Positions 1 to 6,690 of a stretch of 6,996 nt of DNA are shown here, piece after piece. This DNA is from an uncultured Comamonadaceae bacterium (GTDB taxonomy: Bacteria; Pseudomonadota; Gammaproteobacteria; Burkholderiales; Burkholderiaceae): the NCBI GenBank assembly GCA_946482595.1, contig CAMLSD010000164.1, positions 1 through 6,996 on the forward strand, in the 5' to 3' direction. The notes under the pieces were generated by a model. That model ran no database searches and was not told the origin of the DNA. It saw only the letters and a program-made list of their open reading frames with translations. The number at the start of each line of letters is the position of its first letter. Position 1 is the stretch's first letter. The position numbers and the translations under genes are program-made.

Positions 1-17
1 TCAGAGCAGGAATTCAT
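1..17 (-). CDS. possible start of a further minus-strand gene (partial)
   Basis: An ATG lies at 17-15 on the minus strand, preceded by AGAGG at 28-24 with a 6-base spacer, a good ribosome-binding site arrangement. Only five codons (M-N-S-C-S) and two further bases are inside the window, so the product cannot be judged. It would begin 48 bases past the stop of the 526-residue gene and could be its operon partner. A competing reading is a 17-codon frame from the ATG at 54-52 that ends in TGA at 3-1, which has no clear binding site and looks like chance. Extending the sequence to the left would settle this. Confidence 0.2.
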
Positions 18-64
18 GCTTGGCCTCTGCAAGCGGTGACTGAAAGTGCAGCATCGCGGGCCTG

Positions 65-1645
65 TCACTTCTCAAGATCCCAGCCGTGCGCGACCTGCAT
101 ATCGGGGTGGTAGATCCAGAGGCGCTGGTCGTAGACGAACGCACGTGTGTGCCACGGTTGCGCCACAAGCATGGTGAAGAACCGGACGGGCGGACTGCTG
201 TCCTCCTGGTACTGCAATTCGGCGCGCTGGCGTTCATTGGATGCCAGCAGTGCCGTGGCGCCCGATGTCGTTTCGACCATCAGGCCTAGCACCGCCGCAT
301 TTCGAATCGATTCCAGCAATGGAATCATGACCTTGTCGGAGCTTGAATCACTGACGTGCTCGGGATCGAGCCACGGATCACCCTTGATGCGGTGGCCATG
401 CCGGTGGCTGACTCTCCCGGTACAGAAGCTGGGTGAGCTGGCCTGATGCACCTCCGGATTGGGGCGTCCCATCTGGACGAACACGTACGATCCGGTGGCA
501 TCGTCCCAGGCGATCTGCCAGAAGACACCTGCTCGCGAGAGATACGGGCTGCCGAATTCAAAGCGTGGCGTGACGCCCTGGGGCCATTCGACCCACGCCG
601 CCTCCGGTGCACCACCAGCACCCTGCCTGATCACCAATTGACCCTGTTCGCAAGGCCACACGATCTGACGCGCATCGCACACGGGCAGCGCGAATGCCTC
701 AACGGCGACAGGCAATGCAACTGGTATCGCCTTGCCGGTCTGGCTGACCAACGAGAGCGACATGGGTGACGACCCGACCGGCGCCCACACTTCCCCCGAC
801 CAGAAGATGGGTGAGCCCAACGCTGGTCCGGTACCAGCGTAGGTCACCGAGTAACTCAGCGTCAGCGCGTCCGCCTTGATCGATGCCAAGCCCGCGACGG
901 TCGGCATGACCATCGTCGTGACCGAGTCCTGCTGCTGCAGTTCCATGCGCCAACGCTCACCCACCAGCGATCCATCTGCAAGTGGGCCGGTGGCCCGGGG
1001 CGCCATCGGCTGCCACAACTGCGCCAAGGGCAGCCATGCAAACAGGTCGCCCCGTTCAGGCTCGATGGCAAGCAGCACGTCCTGCTGCGCCCCGAAGCGG
1101 GCAGCGCAGAACTCATACCGGCCTGGTGGAGGCAGCGGCATGGCGAAGGTGGCGTTGTCGGCGGCGTGCATCGGACCGCTGCCGATGGGTGCTGGCCGCA
1201 GGCGGATGCCGACCTCGGCTTGCTGCAACTGGCGCGATTCGCGAACCTGCTGGATCGGGTCCAGGACTGGCGCAGCGCCCGACGGAGGAATCCAAACGGC
1301 CGACTCGCGCAGCGGCACTGCGGCGAGCGCCTCGCCGGTGTCCGGCGCGAAGTGGAACTCCGGCGGATATCGCAACGCATCGGCCGCAGGTGGAAGCGTG
1401 TCCGCCGCCCGCAGCAGGTGCCCGCCGTCACCCCCCGAGGGGCGCAGGTCAACGCAGTGTTGGCCTGTCGGTGACTCCACTTTGGCGCGCGCTCCGACGA
1501 GTCGGTATCTGTCGGGCATCGGGATCGATGCGCTGATGGGCCGGTGGTCGGCAGTGAGTGCCAGGTCCCAGCGCCCCGATGCAGTGTCGCGCAGCCAAAC
1601 GCCCGAAGACAGCGGCCACCGTTCAGAGCTCGAATCCATTGACAT
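65..1645 (-). CDS. hypothetical protein, 526 aa, beta-rich, family not recognised
   Basis: The chosen start is the ATG at 1645-1643, because GGAGGGG lies just before it, about 4-5 bases away. An ATG two codons later (1639) shares the same site, and an ATG twelve codons earlier (1681) has no binding site. The frame stays open upstream to 2098, but that part reads as non-coding and runs into the caspase gene. I see no signal peptide, membrane segment or catalytic motif I know. The chain is rich in short beta-strand-like units where a Trp-containing strand is followed by a turn and a hydrophobic strand: near residues 15-30 (GVWLRDTASGRWDLAL), 178-195, 284-299, 372-392 and 499-515. This suggests a repetitive beta fold, perhaps a propeller, without the WD40 signature. 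A His-rich patch (SHRHGHR) lies at about 413-419. The gene follows the caspase part in the same direction after a gap of about 280 bp, so a link is plausible but unproven. Base composition is slightly less GC-rich than that of the WD40 gene. Confidence 0.8.
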   Translation of the reverse strand: MSMDSSSERWPLSSGVWLRDTASGRWDLALTADHRPISASIPMPDRYRLVGARAKVESPTGQHCVDLRPSGGDGGHLLRAADTLPPAADALRYPPEFHFAPDTGEALAAVPLRESAVWIPPSGAAPVLDPIQQVRESRQLQQAEVGIRLRPAPIGSGPMHAADNATFAMPLPPPGRYEFCAARFGAQQDVLLAIEPERGDLFAWLPLAQLWQPMAPRATGPLADGSLVGERWRMELQQQDSVTTMVMPTVAGLASIKADALTLSYSVTYAGTGPALGSPIFWSGEVWAPVGSSPMSLSLVSQTGKAIPVALPVAVEAFALPVCDARQIVWPCEQGQLVIRQGAGGAPEAAWVEWPQGVTPRFEFGSPYLSRAGVFWQIAWDDATGSYVFVQMGRPNPEVHQASSPSFCTGRVSHRHGHRIKGDPWLDPEHVSDSSSDKVMIPLLESIRNAAVLGLMVETTSGATALLASNERQRAELQYQEDSSPPVRFFTMLVAQPWHTRAFVYDQRLWIYHPDMQVAHGWDLEK

Positions 1646-1759
1646 CAACCCCTCCGCTCTTGCCTCGTTCGTGAAAGTCATGATATCGGACGTGCCGAGT
1701 CTCGCTGCACATCGCAGCGTGCCGTGCGGTGCTGTCATGGGCCGAATGGAGGGTCGCCC

Positions 1760-1921
1760 TTGCAACAGGGCCAGCTGATCGTGGCCGAGGCATCCGCCAT
1801 TCCCGCGATGCCGTTTTCGCTCGAGCAGGCGAACGTGGACGAGGATAAATGGAATTATCTGTATGCCTGGCTCCTGGCAGGACAGGGCCACGCCGACTGG
1901 ACCTTCGAGGCGCTGCAGCGC
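1760..1921 (+). pseudogene. protein-like plus-strand segment in the gap, possible gene remnant
   Basis: Between the caspase stop and the unknown gene, the minus-strand frames read as noise. One plus-strand frame reads like protein, with strongly GC-biased third positions and an amphipathic, Trp- and Tyr-containing stretch (EDKWNYLYAWLLAGQG) at about 1838-1885. A TTG at 1760 preceded by GGAGGG (1748-1753, spacer 6) could start it. The frame stays open to 2176, but beyond about 1925 it is antisense to the caspase gene and turns into Ala/Arg/Pro-rich shadow sequence. It may be the stump of a displaced gene whose end was lost, or it may be chance. I do not recognise a family. Confidence 0.25.
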
Positions 1922-1922
1922 G

Positions 1923-3038
1923 TCAGGGCAGGGTCTCCAGCAGGGGCGAGGGCGCGGAGCGCCGGAAGTCGAACAGCACAGGCTTCTGGGTCCTGGAGGG
2001 AGCGCCGCCCACAAGGTACGGTGCGCGGGCAGCCATACCTGCCTTGCCACCCTGGGCGCGCGCGGCGCGGTACAGCTCGGGCACCCGCTGCACCGCAAAA
2101 CCCAGCCACTCGGTCAGTTCGATCCGCTTGTCCCGTGGCAGGAAATCGGCGCGCGCCTGCTCCAGGCCCTCGCTGAGCAGTGCGTAGGTCAGGACTCCCT
2201 GGCGCAGGGCGCCATGCTCGATGGCTTCGTTGTCGGCCTGCGTCGCCGCGAGGATGCGCATGCCCTTGTCGTACGCCAGCTGCCCCAGGCCCTTGGCACC
2301 CATCGGACCCGGGCGGAAATCGCTGCCGACGACCGCGCCGGACGCGCAGGCGTCGATGACCAGGGTCAGGTCGCCGGCGTCGATGTCCGACATCCACGCG
2401 GCAAGCTCCGACGACGACACGCTGAGCGCCTGCCGTTCGCCGCTGCCCGGCGCCCCCTTGCCGCTGTCCTGCGGGGCGAGAAAGAACTCGCTGCCGGAGG
2501 CGAATCCGTGCCCTGCGAAGAACACGATCACGATGTCGTCCGGCGTGGCCTTCAACGGTCCTTCGGGCAACTTCATTCCGGCCAAGGCCGCGGTGTCGAC
2601 CGGTGCACCTGACAGTGCCGCCAGGACGGCGCGCAGCGTGTCTTTGCGCGCCGGACCGGACGAACCGTCCGAGGTCAGGGCGATGCGCAGCACTTCGCTG
2701 AACTGGCCCGAGCGCACCAGGCGGTCGCCCAGCACCGATTGAACGCGCCGTGCGTCCGCCACGGCGAACGAAAGCGGCGAGAGCGCTCCTTCGTAGGCAT
2801 CCACGCCAACCGATACGAGGAAGGCGCGCCGCGGGACGGGCACCGGCCGTAACGCCGGGCGCTCCAGCACTCGCTCGTCGGTGCCGCTCTTGATCCGGTC
2901 GTTGCTGAAGGCGTAGGCAGAGAAGACCGTCGTCCGTTCGTTGGACGGAACACGTATCCCGGGAAAGCGCAGCGTGAGCGTCTCACCCCGTGAGATCGCG
3001 CGCGCGGAGGTCGCATCGGCGAGCGAGGCGGCGGCCAC
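1923..3038 (-). CDS. caspase-like peptidase domain (C14), C-terminal part of a WD40-caspase gene
   Basis: This is the caspase/metacaspase fold that follows the WD40 part in the same frame. Counted from the GTG at 3038, the beta-1 strand is RRAFLVSVGVDAY (about 70-82). The catalytic His is H177 in FFAGHG (codon 2510-2508). The catalytic Cys is C231 in DACASG (codon 2348-2346). Both are intact. The Asp two residues before the Cys matches the D-x-C-x-S-G pattern of metacaspases and orthocaspases, which by family knowledge usually cleave after Arg or Lys. The tail ends QKPVLFDFRR plus a short extension, as I recall for WD40-linked bacterial caspases. The GTG has no ribosome-binding site, and 15 in-frame codons lie between the upstream TGA (3086-3084) and it. 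They read SSGARDLRVFRSGQLV up to the GTG, which is linker sequence. So 3038 is only the first available start, and I infer this is the back half of a single gene cut by the TGA. Without readthrough or reinitiation it would not be made. Confidence 0.85.
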   Translation of the reverse strand: MAAASLADATSARAISRGETLTLRFPGIRVPSNERTTVFSAYAFSNDRIKSGTDERVLERPALRPVPVPRRAFLVSVGVDAYEGALSPLSFAVADARRVQSVLGDRLVRSGQFSEVLRIALTSDGSSGPARKDTLRAVLAALSGAPVDTAALAGMKLPEGPLKATPDDIVIVFFAGHGFASGSEFFLAPQDSGKGAPGSGERQALSVSSSELAAWMSDIDAGDLTLVIDACASGAVVGSDFRPGPMGAKGLGQLAYDKGMRILAATQADNEAIEHGALRQGVLTYALLSEGLEQARADFLPRDKRIELTEWLGFAVQRVPELYRAARAQGGKAGMAARAPYLVGGAPSRTQKPVLFDFRRSAPSPLLETLP

Positions 3039-3083
3039 CAGCTGGCCGCTGCGGAAGACGCGCAGGTCGCGCGCGCCGCTGCT

Positions 3084-3086
3084 TCA
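3084..3086 (-). other. in-frame TGA splitting the WD40-caspase gene
   Basis: The WD40 frame and the caspase frame are the same frame: 5738 and 3038 differ by exactly 900 codons. Only one stop, TGA, separates them. The residues around it read GHTDERR, stop, SSGARDLRVF, continuous with the linker expected in single-chain WD40-caspase proteins. A single C-to-T change of a CGA Arg codon would explain it. Sequencing error, a true null allele or recoding all remain possible; the first two are far more likely. Confidence 0.85.
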
Positions 3087-5738
3087 CCTGCGTTCGTCCG
3101 TGTGGCCGCGCACATTGACCGTGAGGTCCACGGTGCCCGATGCAGTCAAGGTGGCCGCAGCGATCCGCACCTCCGGCTGCAGGCGATTGATCGCATCGAT
3201 GGCCGGCAGCGGCGGCAGCGCCGCGCCGGCAAGCAGCTTGCGCAGCAGCGAAGGCACGTAGTAGTCGCGCATGAAGAGCTCGAGGCCGTAGGCCTTGAAC
3301 GGCTCTCCGGGCAGGATCCAGTGCAGGCGATTCAGGCCTTCGACGTTGTTGGTGTCGAATCGTCCCTGTGGGTCGACCACCACCCAGCTGCCGTCCCCGA
3401 AAGACAGCATGCGTGCCACCAGTTGGCGGGCCGACACCGACCACAGCCACAGGTTGCCCTGCTCGTCGCCCGAGACCAGCCAGCGGCCGTCGGGCGAGAA
3501 CGCCAGCGCGGTGGTCTGCGCCGTCGGGCCTGCCAGTTCGCCCACGACACGCGGCGGCACAGCAGCGATGTCGACGAGCCGGATGCGGCGGTCCTCCTGC
3601 GCAACGGCCACCAGGTTCTCGGCGCGGTTGGGCACGGCCAGCCCGCGCATCAGCGGCACGGGGATCCGCAGCACGGTGGCCGACACAATGTCGGGCAGCA
3701 CCTGCCGGCCGTCGGGCTGGGCAGTGGGGGCCAGCAGGAACCGCGTGCTCTTCGGCAGGAAGCCCAGTACGGTCTCGCGTGAGCGAGGCGCCGACCACAA
3801 GGCCTTGGCGGCGCCGGGTTCGGCCACGTCGATCAGTGCGGCGTCTCCGAACGGAGAGGCCATCATCAGCGACCGGCCATCCGCGGAGAAGGCCAGATGC
3901 ATCAGGGCATTCGAGGGCAGGTCGAGCACCTGCAGGTCGCGCCCGCTCGCGCCGTCTATCAGCTGCAGCGCGCGGTCGCGCCACAACGCAACGAGGCGTC
4001 CGTCCTCGCTGACCGCCAGCGACCGCGCATAACGCGCACCGGTGCCGATGTCGCGTGTCCAGCGTGCCTGCGCGGTCGATACGTCGCGCAGGCTGAGCTC
4101 GGTGGACATGATGCTGGCCGGCCGCGGCACCTGCCCGAGGTTGAAGCGGCTGACCTGGGCGACGTGGAAGGCGCCGTTCGACGAGAAGGCGCCCAGGTTG
4201 CCGTCCGCCAGGCCCGTGTAGCCCTGCATCTGGCGGACCACGCCGTGGCTGTCGTCGCCCCAGGCGTCCAGGTGCACGCTGCTGTGCTGGGCGCGCAACT
4301 CAAGTGGCAATGCGTCCCGCACCGCGGGCCCGGTGGAGCTCGGGGTCCGGCCGGCCGCATCGCCCAGCCAGGACTCGACATGCGCAACCCAGGTGTCGCC
4401 GGGGAAGGCGAGGGACATGATTCGCGACGGAGCGTCCATCACCCAGCGGCGCGGCGTGGCCGACGGGGTGTGCAGCGGCAGCGCCAGGATCGTCGGTCCC
4501 AACACGTAGCTGTACTGGACCAGCAGCAGATCGCCCTCGGCGCGGCGCACCACGTGCAGCGGGATGCGGGTCGTCAGCAGGCCGGCTGGCGCCACCGGCA
4601 GGTCGATCACCCTCATCGGCTGCAGCGTGTCGGAGCGAAGCACAGTCACCCGCGATCCGCAGGCCGCGAAAATCTGCCGCTCGTCGCTGGAGAACGCCAG
4701 CCCCTGCACGCAGCCGCGAACCGGCATAGGCTGGCCGGGCTGCATCTGCAAGTCGGTCGGTACGCTGGCAATGCCTGCGTCGCGACGCTGCGCGACATCG
4801 AAGAGACGGATGACTCCGTGTTCCCGCACCGCCGTGGCGATGAGGCGGCCGCTGCGCGACACCGCCACCATCGGTGGCCACGAGGTCTGCCTGTCGCTCT
4901 GCAGCGTTTCGCGAAAGCCCGGCTCGACGCCGGAGAAGGACAGCAGCGAGATGGGTGCCCCGTCATCCAGCCCATGGACGTAGGGATCCAGCGTGACACC
5001 CCGGGACGTGAGCACGATGCGCCCGTCCTCCGATTGACCGATGACCGGTCCCGGCCGTGTCGCTCCTTCGCTGAAGGGCCGGACTTGCTCCGCCACCGCG
5101 GTAGCCGGCACATCGAAAGGCCGGAACACGAGCAGGCCATCGTTGACCCGCACCAGCACCCGGTTCCCGGCCAGCGTGCGGATCGAGTCCACCCGGTCTG
5201 CTTGGCGCGACGCCCGCCCCGGCTGGCGTGAAGGCATGCTCAGATCCAGCGCTATCTCGGTGCTCTCGCCGCAGCGCCGCAGGTCCCATAGTCGGAACCG
5301 GTTGCCGCCAGTCGGCGTCAGCAGGCGCGTGCCGTCGGCCGACCAGGCCACGTTCGGCTCTCCGGCATCGAGCAGGGAGCCCGGCCGGCTGCTGGCCCGG
5401 CGCGTGCCCTCCACCACGACGTCCAGCGTGCAGACCAGGCGGCCGCCATCCAGCTCCCACAACTTCAGCGCATTGCCGGAGCCGGCGGTGGCCATCAGGT
5501 TGCCGGCGGGCGATAGCGAAATTGGCAATGACCCGACGGCGTTGTGGCCGACCTGGAGCTGCAGCACGGGCGCGTTGCTCGCGGCGCCAGACTGCGTTGC
5601 AGCGGGGACCGGAAGGCCGGGCAAGACGGCGGCGACCAGCAAGCGAGCGAGCACCCTTGCTGATGTGCGCTCGCGCAGTCTGCTGGCAACTTGCGATCGT
5701 GCGGCGCTCGTCAGGGGTAGAAACCAGAGTTGGGTCAT
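3084..5738 (-). CDS. exported WD40 repeat protein, N-terminal part of a WD40-caspase gene
   Basis: This piece has 884 residues before the TGA. I chose the ATG at 5738; the TTG at 5840 would add 34 unlikely residues. No strong ribosome-binding site precedes either. A basic stretch (R20 to R32) followed by a hydrophobic core (about 29-45, VLARLLVAAVLPGLPVPA) looks like a signal peptide or anchor with cleavage near A46, so the protein probably acts in the periplasm. WD40-type blades follow: SPAGNLMATAGSG with LKLWEL near 65-95, SADGTRLLTPTGG with FRLWDL, GVIRLFDV, VQGLAFSSDERQIF, SEDGRLVALWRD, LAFSADGRSLMMAS, and ALAFSPDGRWLVSG with LWLWSV at about 744-769. WVVVDPQGRFDTNN (from about 785) and LELFMRDYYVPSLL (about 819-832) are the conserved join I associate with bacterial WD40-caspases. 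By family knowledge the propellers would sense or scaffold and the caspase would cut. As it stands the product lacks its protease domain. Confidence 0.85.
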   Translation of the reverse strand: MTQLWFLPLTSAARSQVASRLRERTSARVLARLLVAAVLPGLPVPAATQSGAASNAPVLQLQVGHNAVGSLPISLSPAGNLMATAGSGNALKLWELDGGRLVCTLDVVVEGTRRASSRPGSLLDAGEPNVAWSADGTRLLTPTGGNRFRLWDLRRCGESTEIALDLSMPSRQPGRASRQADRVDSIRTLAGNRVLVRVNDGLLVFRPFDVPATAVAEQVRPFSEGATRPGPVIGQSEDGRIVLTSRGVTLDPYVHGLDDGAPISLLSFSGVEPGFRETLQSDRQTSWPPMVAVSRSGRLIATAVREHGVIRLFDVAQRRDAGIASVPTDLQMQPGQPMPVRGCVQGLAFSSDERQIFAACGSRVTVLRSDTLQPMRVIDLPVAPAGLLTTRIPLHVVRRAEGDLLLVQYSYVLGPTILALPLHTPSATPRRWVMDAPSRIMSLAFPGDTWVAHVESWLGDAAGRTPSSTGPAVRDALPLELRAQHSSVHLDAWGDDSHGVVRQMQGYTGLADGNLGAFSSNGAFHVAQVSRFNLGQVPRPASIMSTELSLRDVSTAQARWTRDIGTGARYARSLAVSEDGRLVALWRDRALQLIDGASGRDLQVLDLPSNALMHLAFSADGRSLMMASPFGDAALIDVAEPGAAKALWSAPRSRETVLGFLPKSTRFLLAPTAQPDGRQVLPDIVSATVLRIPVPLMRGLAVPNRAENLVAVAQEDRRIRLVDIAAVPPRVVGELAGPTAQTTALAFSPDGRWLVSGDEQGNLWLWSVSARQLVARMLSFGDGSWVVVDPQGRFDTNNVEGLNRLHWILPGEPFKAYGLELFMRDYYVPSLLRKLLAGAALPPLPAIDAINRLQPEVRIAAATLTASGTVDLTVNVRGHTDERR

Positions 5739-5855
5739 GGCCGATAACGGTGGTTTTGTACGGGGCCCACTGTGCCATCGAGCGGGACAGCGCACCTCTG
5801 CGCATTCGATGCCGGTGGCAGGCCCGCACCAAACACGCAAAGACCGTGGCTTTGG
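5739..5855. other. leader region of the WD40-caspase gene
   Basis: This 117-bp stretch separates the gene start from the TTGACCCA repeats. I see no good sigma-70 promoter and no clear Shine-Dalgarno sequence on the minus strand; the closest AT-rich patch is TACAAAAC about 20 bases before the ATG. Either the promoter lies within or beyond the insertion-sequence-like DNA, or it is of a type I cannot recognise. Confidence 0.4.
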
Positions 5856-5903
5856 CGCTCACCGGAATTGACCCAGGTCACCGCTCACCAAGTTGACCCA
5901 CCG
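5856..5903. repeat. two direct repeats resembling IS21-type element end sites
   Basis: Copy 1 at 5856-5875 reads CGCTCACCGGAATTGACCCA. Copy 2 at 5882-5900 reads CGCTCACCAAGTTGACCCA. They differ by one gap and two or three bases, with a spacing of 25-26 bp. On the minus strand they read TGGGTCAA followed by GGTGAGCG. IS21-family elements carry multiple short terminal repeats bound by the IstA transposase, and from memory this sequence style occurs after istB in proteobacterial members. No istA or istB is visible here, so this would be a solitary or decayed end. The family name is inference. Confidence 0.5.
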
Positions 5904-6200
5904 AGCGGCGGCGGGGCAGGACTTGCCTTGATGGCGCGCAGCGATCAGCTGTACTGGGTGCAGGGCTGGAGCCCGCGAGGCAGTTGAGCAGGCGTGCGTA
6001 GATCGCTGCCGCTGGCTAAAGTGATCGACGATGGCTTTTACTGGGGGTTTCCCCCAGCCCCCCCTCGGACGGCGCACTCGGAGCGGGCGGCACGCGTCGA
6101 TGCCGACGCTGCGGTAGAACGGTGTCCGGGTCGAGAAGCGGGCGCGGCGACCGATCGATTGACAAGCGGTTCGAGCCGCCGCGCCCTCACTCGAGTTGTG
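5904..6200. other. non-coding or decayed stretch, no supported gene
   Basis: I find no convincing gene here. Short frames exist, such as ATG at 5931 giving MARSDQLYWVQGWSPRGS and a GTG at 5994, but they lack ribosome-binding sites and do not resemble families I know. The stretch holds a strong hairpin and C-runs and is bounded by the insertion-sequence-like repeats on the left and the start of the zinc-finger operon region on the right. It is most easily read as mobile-element remnant and spacer. Confidence 0.4.
6041..6057. repeat. perfect 7-bp inverted repeat (hairpin)
   Basis: CTGGGGG-TTT-CCCCCAG forms a perfect stem with a 3-base loop. It is preceded by CTTTTA and followed by a second C-run. 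No T-tract follows on the plus strand, and on the minus strand it is followed by TAAAAG, so it does not fit an intrinsic terminator well. It may be a structural relic of a mobile element or a recombination site. Confidence 0.5.
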
Positions 6201-6210
6201 TAGACAAGCG
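6161..6210. repeat. GACAAGCG direct repeat pair ahead of the zinc-finger gene
   Basis: GACAAGCG occurs at 6161-6168 and again at 6203-6210, 42 bp apart. The first is preceded by ATT and the second by TGTGTA. If the zinc-finger/ParB pair belongs to a transposon, these could be terminal transposase-binding repeats, with the element edge near TTGTGTAGACAAG at about 6196. The match is only 8 bp and could be chance. Confidence 0.25.
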
Positions 6211-6229
6211 AGTGCCTGCGAAGTATGGC
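6201..6229 (+). promoter_or_regulatory. candidate sigma-70 promoter for the zinc-finger/ParB operon
   Basis: TAGACA at 6201-6206 (5 of 6 to TTGACA) and TATGGC at 6224-6229 (3 of 6 to TATAAT) are separated by 17 bases and lie about 60 bases before the proposed gene start at 6290. The -10 match is poor, so this is a tentative call. Confidence 0.25.
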
Positions 6230-6289
6230 ACCCGGCGGTGGATGTGATCCACGTTGGCCGGGTGGTTCCGGCGGAGGCGTGCTCGCTTC

Positions 6290-6682
6290 ATGGGCGAGTC
6301 GCCGATGCGTGCTGCTGGGCAAGGCGAGGCCCGTGGCAGCGCCCGGGCATTCAGCTGCGCGCGGTGCGGTGCGCCGGTGCTGGTATGCAGCCGCTGCGAC
6401 CGAGGCCAGCGGTATTGCGGCCGTGAGTGCGCCGGCACTGCCTGGCGCGAGTCGCTGCAGCAGGCGGGCCGACGCTACCATGACAGCCGTGCTGGCCGCT
6501 TCGCGCATGCGCGTCGGGCACGTCGCTATCGGCAGCGCCGGCGTGCCCGGCAAATCGGGACGCATCAGGGCCGCCCAGGCGGCGCTGTCACGCGCCACAG
6601 TGGCGGCGGACTCGAACGCTGGACGCGCCCCCATCGCGGCCACCGCGACCCCGCCAGGGCCGCCGCCGCAGCAGCACGCTGA
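6290..6682 (+). CDS. Cys-rich zinc-finger-like protein of a mobile-element operon, probably frameshifted
   Basis: I start at the ATG at 6290, with GGAGG at 6273-6277 (a rather long 12-base spacer). An ATG at 6305 is an alternative, and a TTG at 6254 gives an Arg-rich leader with no support. The 130-residue product has six ordered cysteines, C23, C26, C33, C36, C43 and C47, in the pattern CxxC, CxxC, CxxxC (CSRCDRGQRYCGREC). This predicts a treble-clef or double zinc-binding fold. A basic segment RRYHDSRAGRFAHARRARRY follows, then a GTHQG motif. I recall this protein type as a small gene ahead of a ParB-like gene in proteobacterial transposon operons; its exact function is not known to me, and nucleic-acid binding is inferred. 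After THQG the frame degrades into Arg/Ala/Gly-rich sequence and ends at 6682, while the expected second Cys pair is found in another frame downstream, so the reading frame is probably broken. Confidence 0.65.
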   Translation: MGESPMRAAGQGEARGSARAFSCARCGAPVLVCSRCDRGQRYCGRECAGTAWRESLQQAGRRYHDSRAGRFAHARRARRYRQRRRARQIGTHQGRPGGAVTRHSGGGLERWTRPHRGHRDPARAAAAAAR

Positions 6683-6690
6683 CCGCGGCA

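Noticed and set aside
876..1778. Plus-strand frame of 300 codons
   Set aside because: It is antisense to the 526-aa gene, Ser/Arg/Ala-rich, and has no supported start.
1854..1882. Minus-strand promoter with GATAAT as -10
   Set aside because: No acceptable -35 hexamer lies 16-18 bases upstream, and the AT-rich patch is better explained by the plus-strand protein-like segment.
1646..2098. Upstream extension of the 526-aa gene to 2098
   Set aside because: It has no ribosome-binding site, reads as Cys/Pro/Arg-rich noise and overlaps the caspase domain on the same strand in another frame.
3038..3086. Frameshift between the WD40 and caspase parts
   Set aside because: Codon phase was checked: 5738 and 3038 are an exact multiple of three apart, so the break is a stop codon and not a shift.
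3040..3086. TGA read as selenocysteine
   Set aside because: A weak CGCGC/GCGCG stem follows, but its GACCT loop and position do not fit a bacterial selenocysteine element, and the site is a linker with no redox role.
2983..3984. Minus-strand frame of 333 codons
   Set aside because: It is an Arg/Ala/Gly-rich overlap of the WD40 gene in another frame, with no domain.
3897..5231. Long plus-strand frame of 444 codons
   Set aside because: It is antisense to the WD40 gene, rich in Arg, His and Gln, and is a typical shadow frame of high-GC coding DNA.
6041..6060. Intrinsic terminator
   Set aside because: No T-tract follows the stem on either strand.
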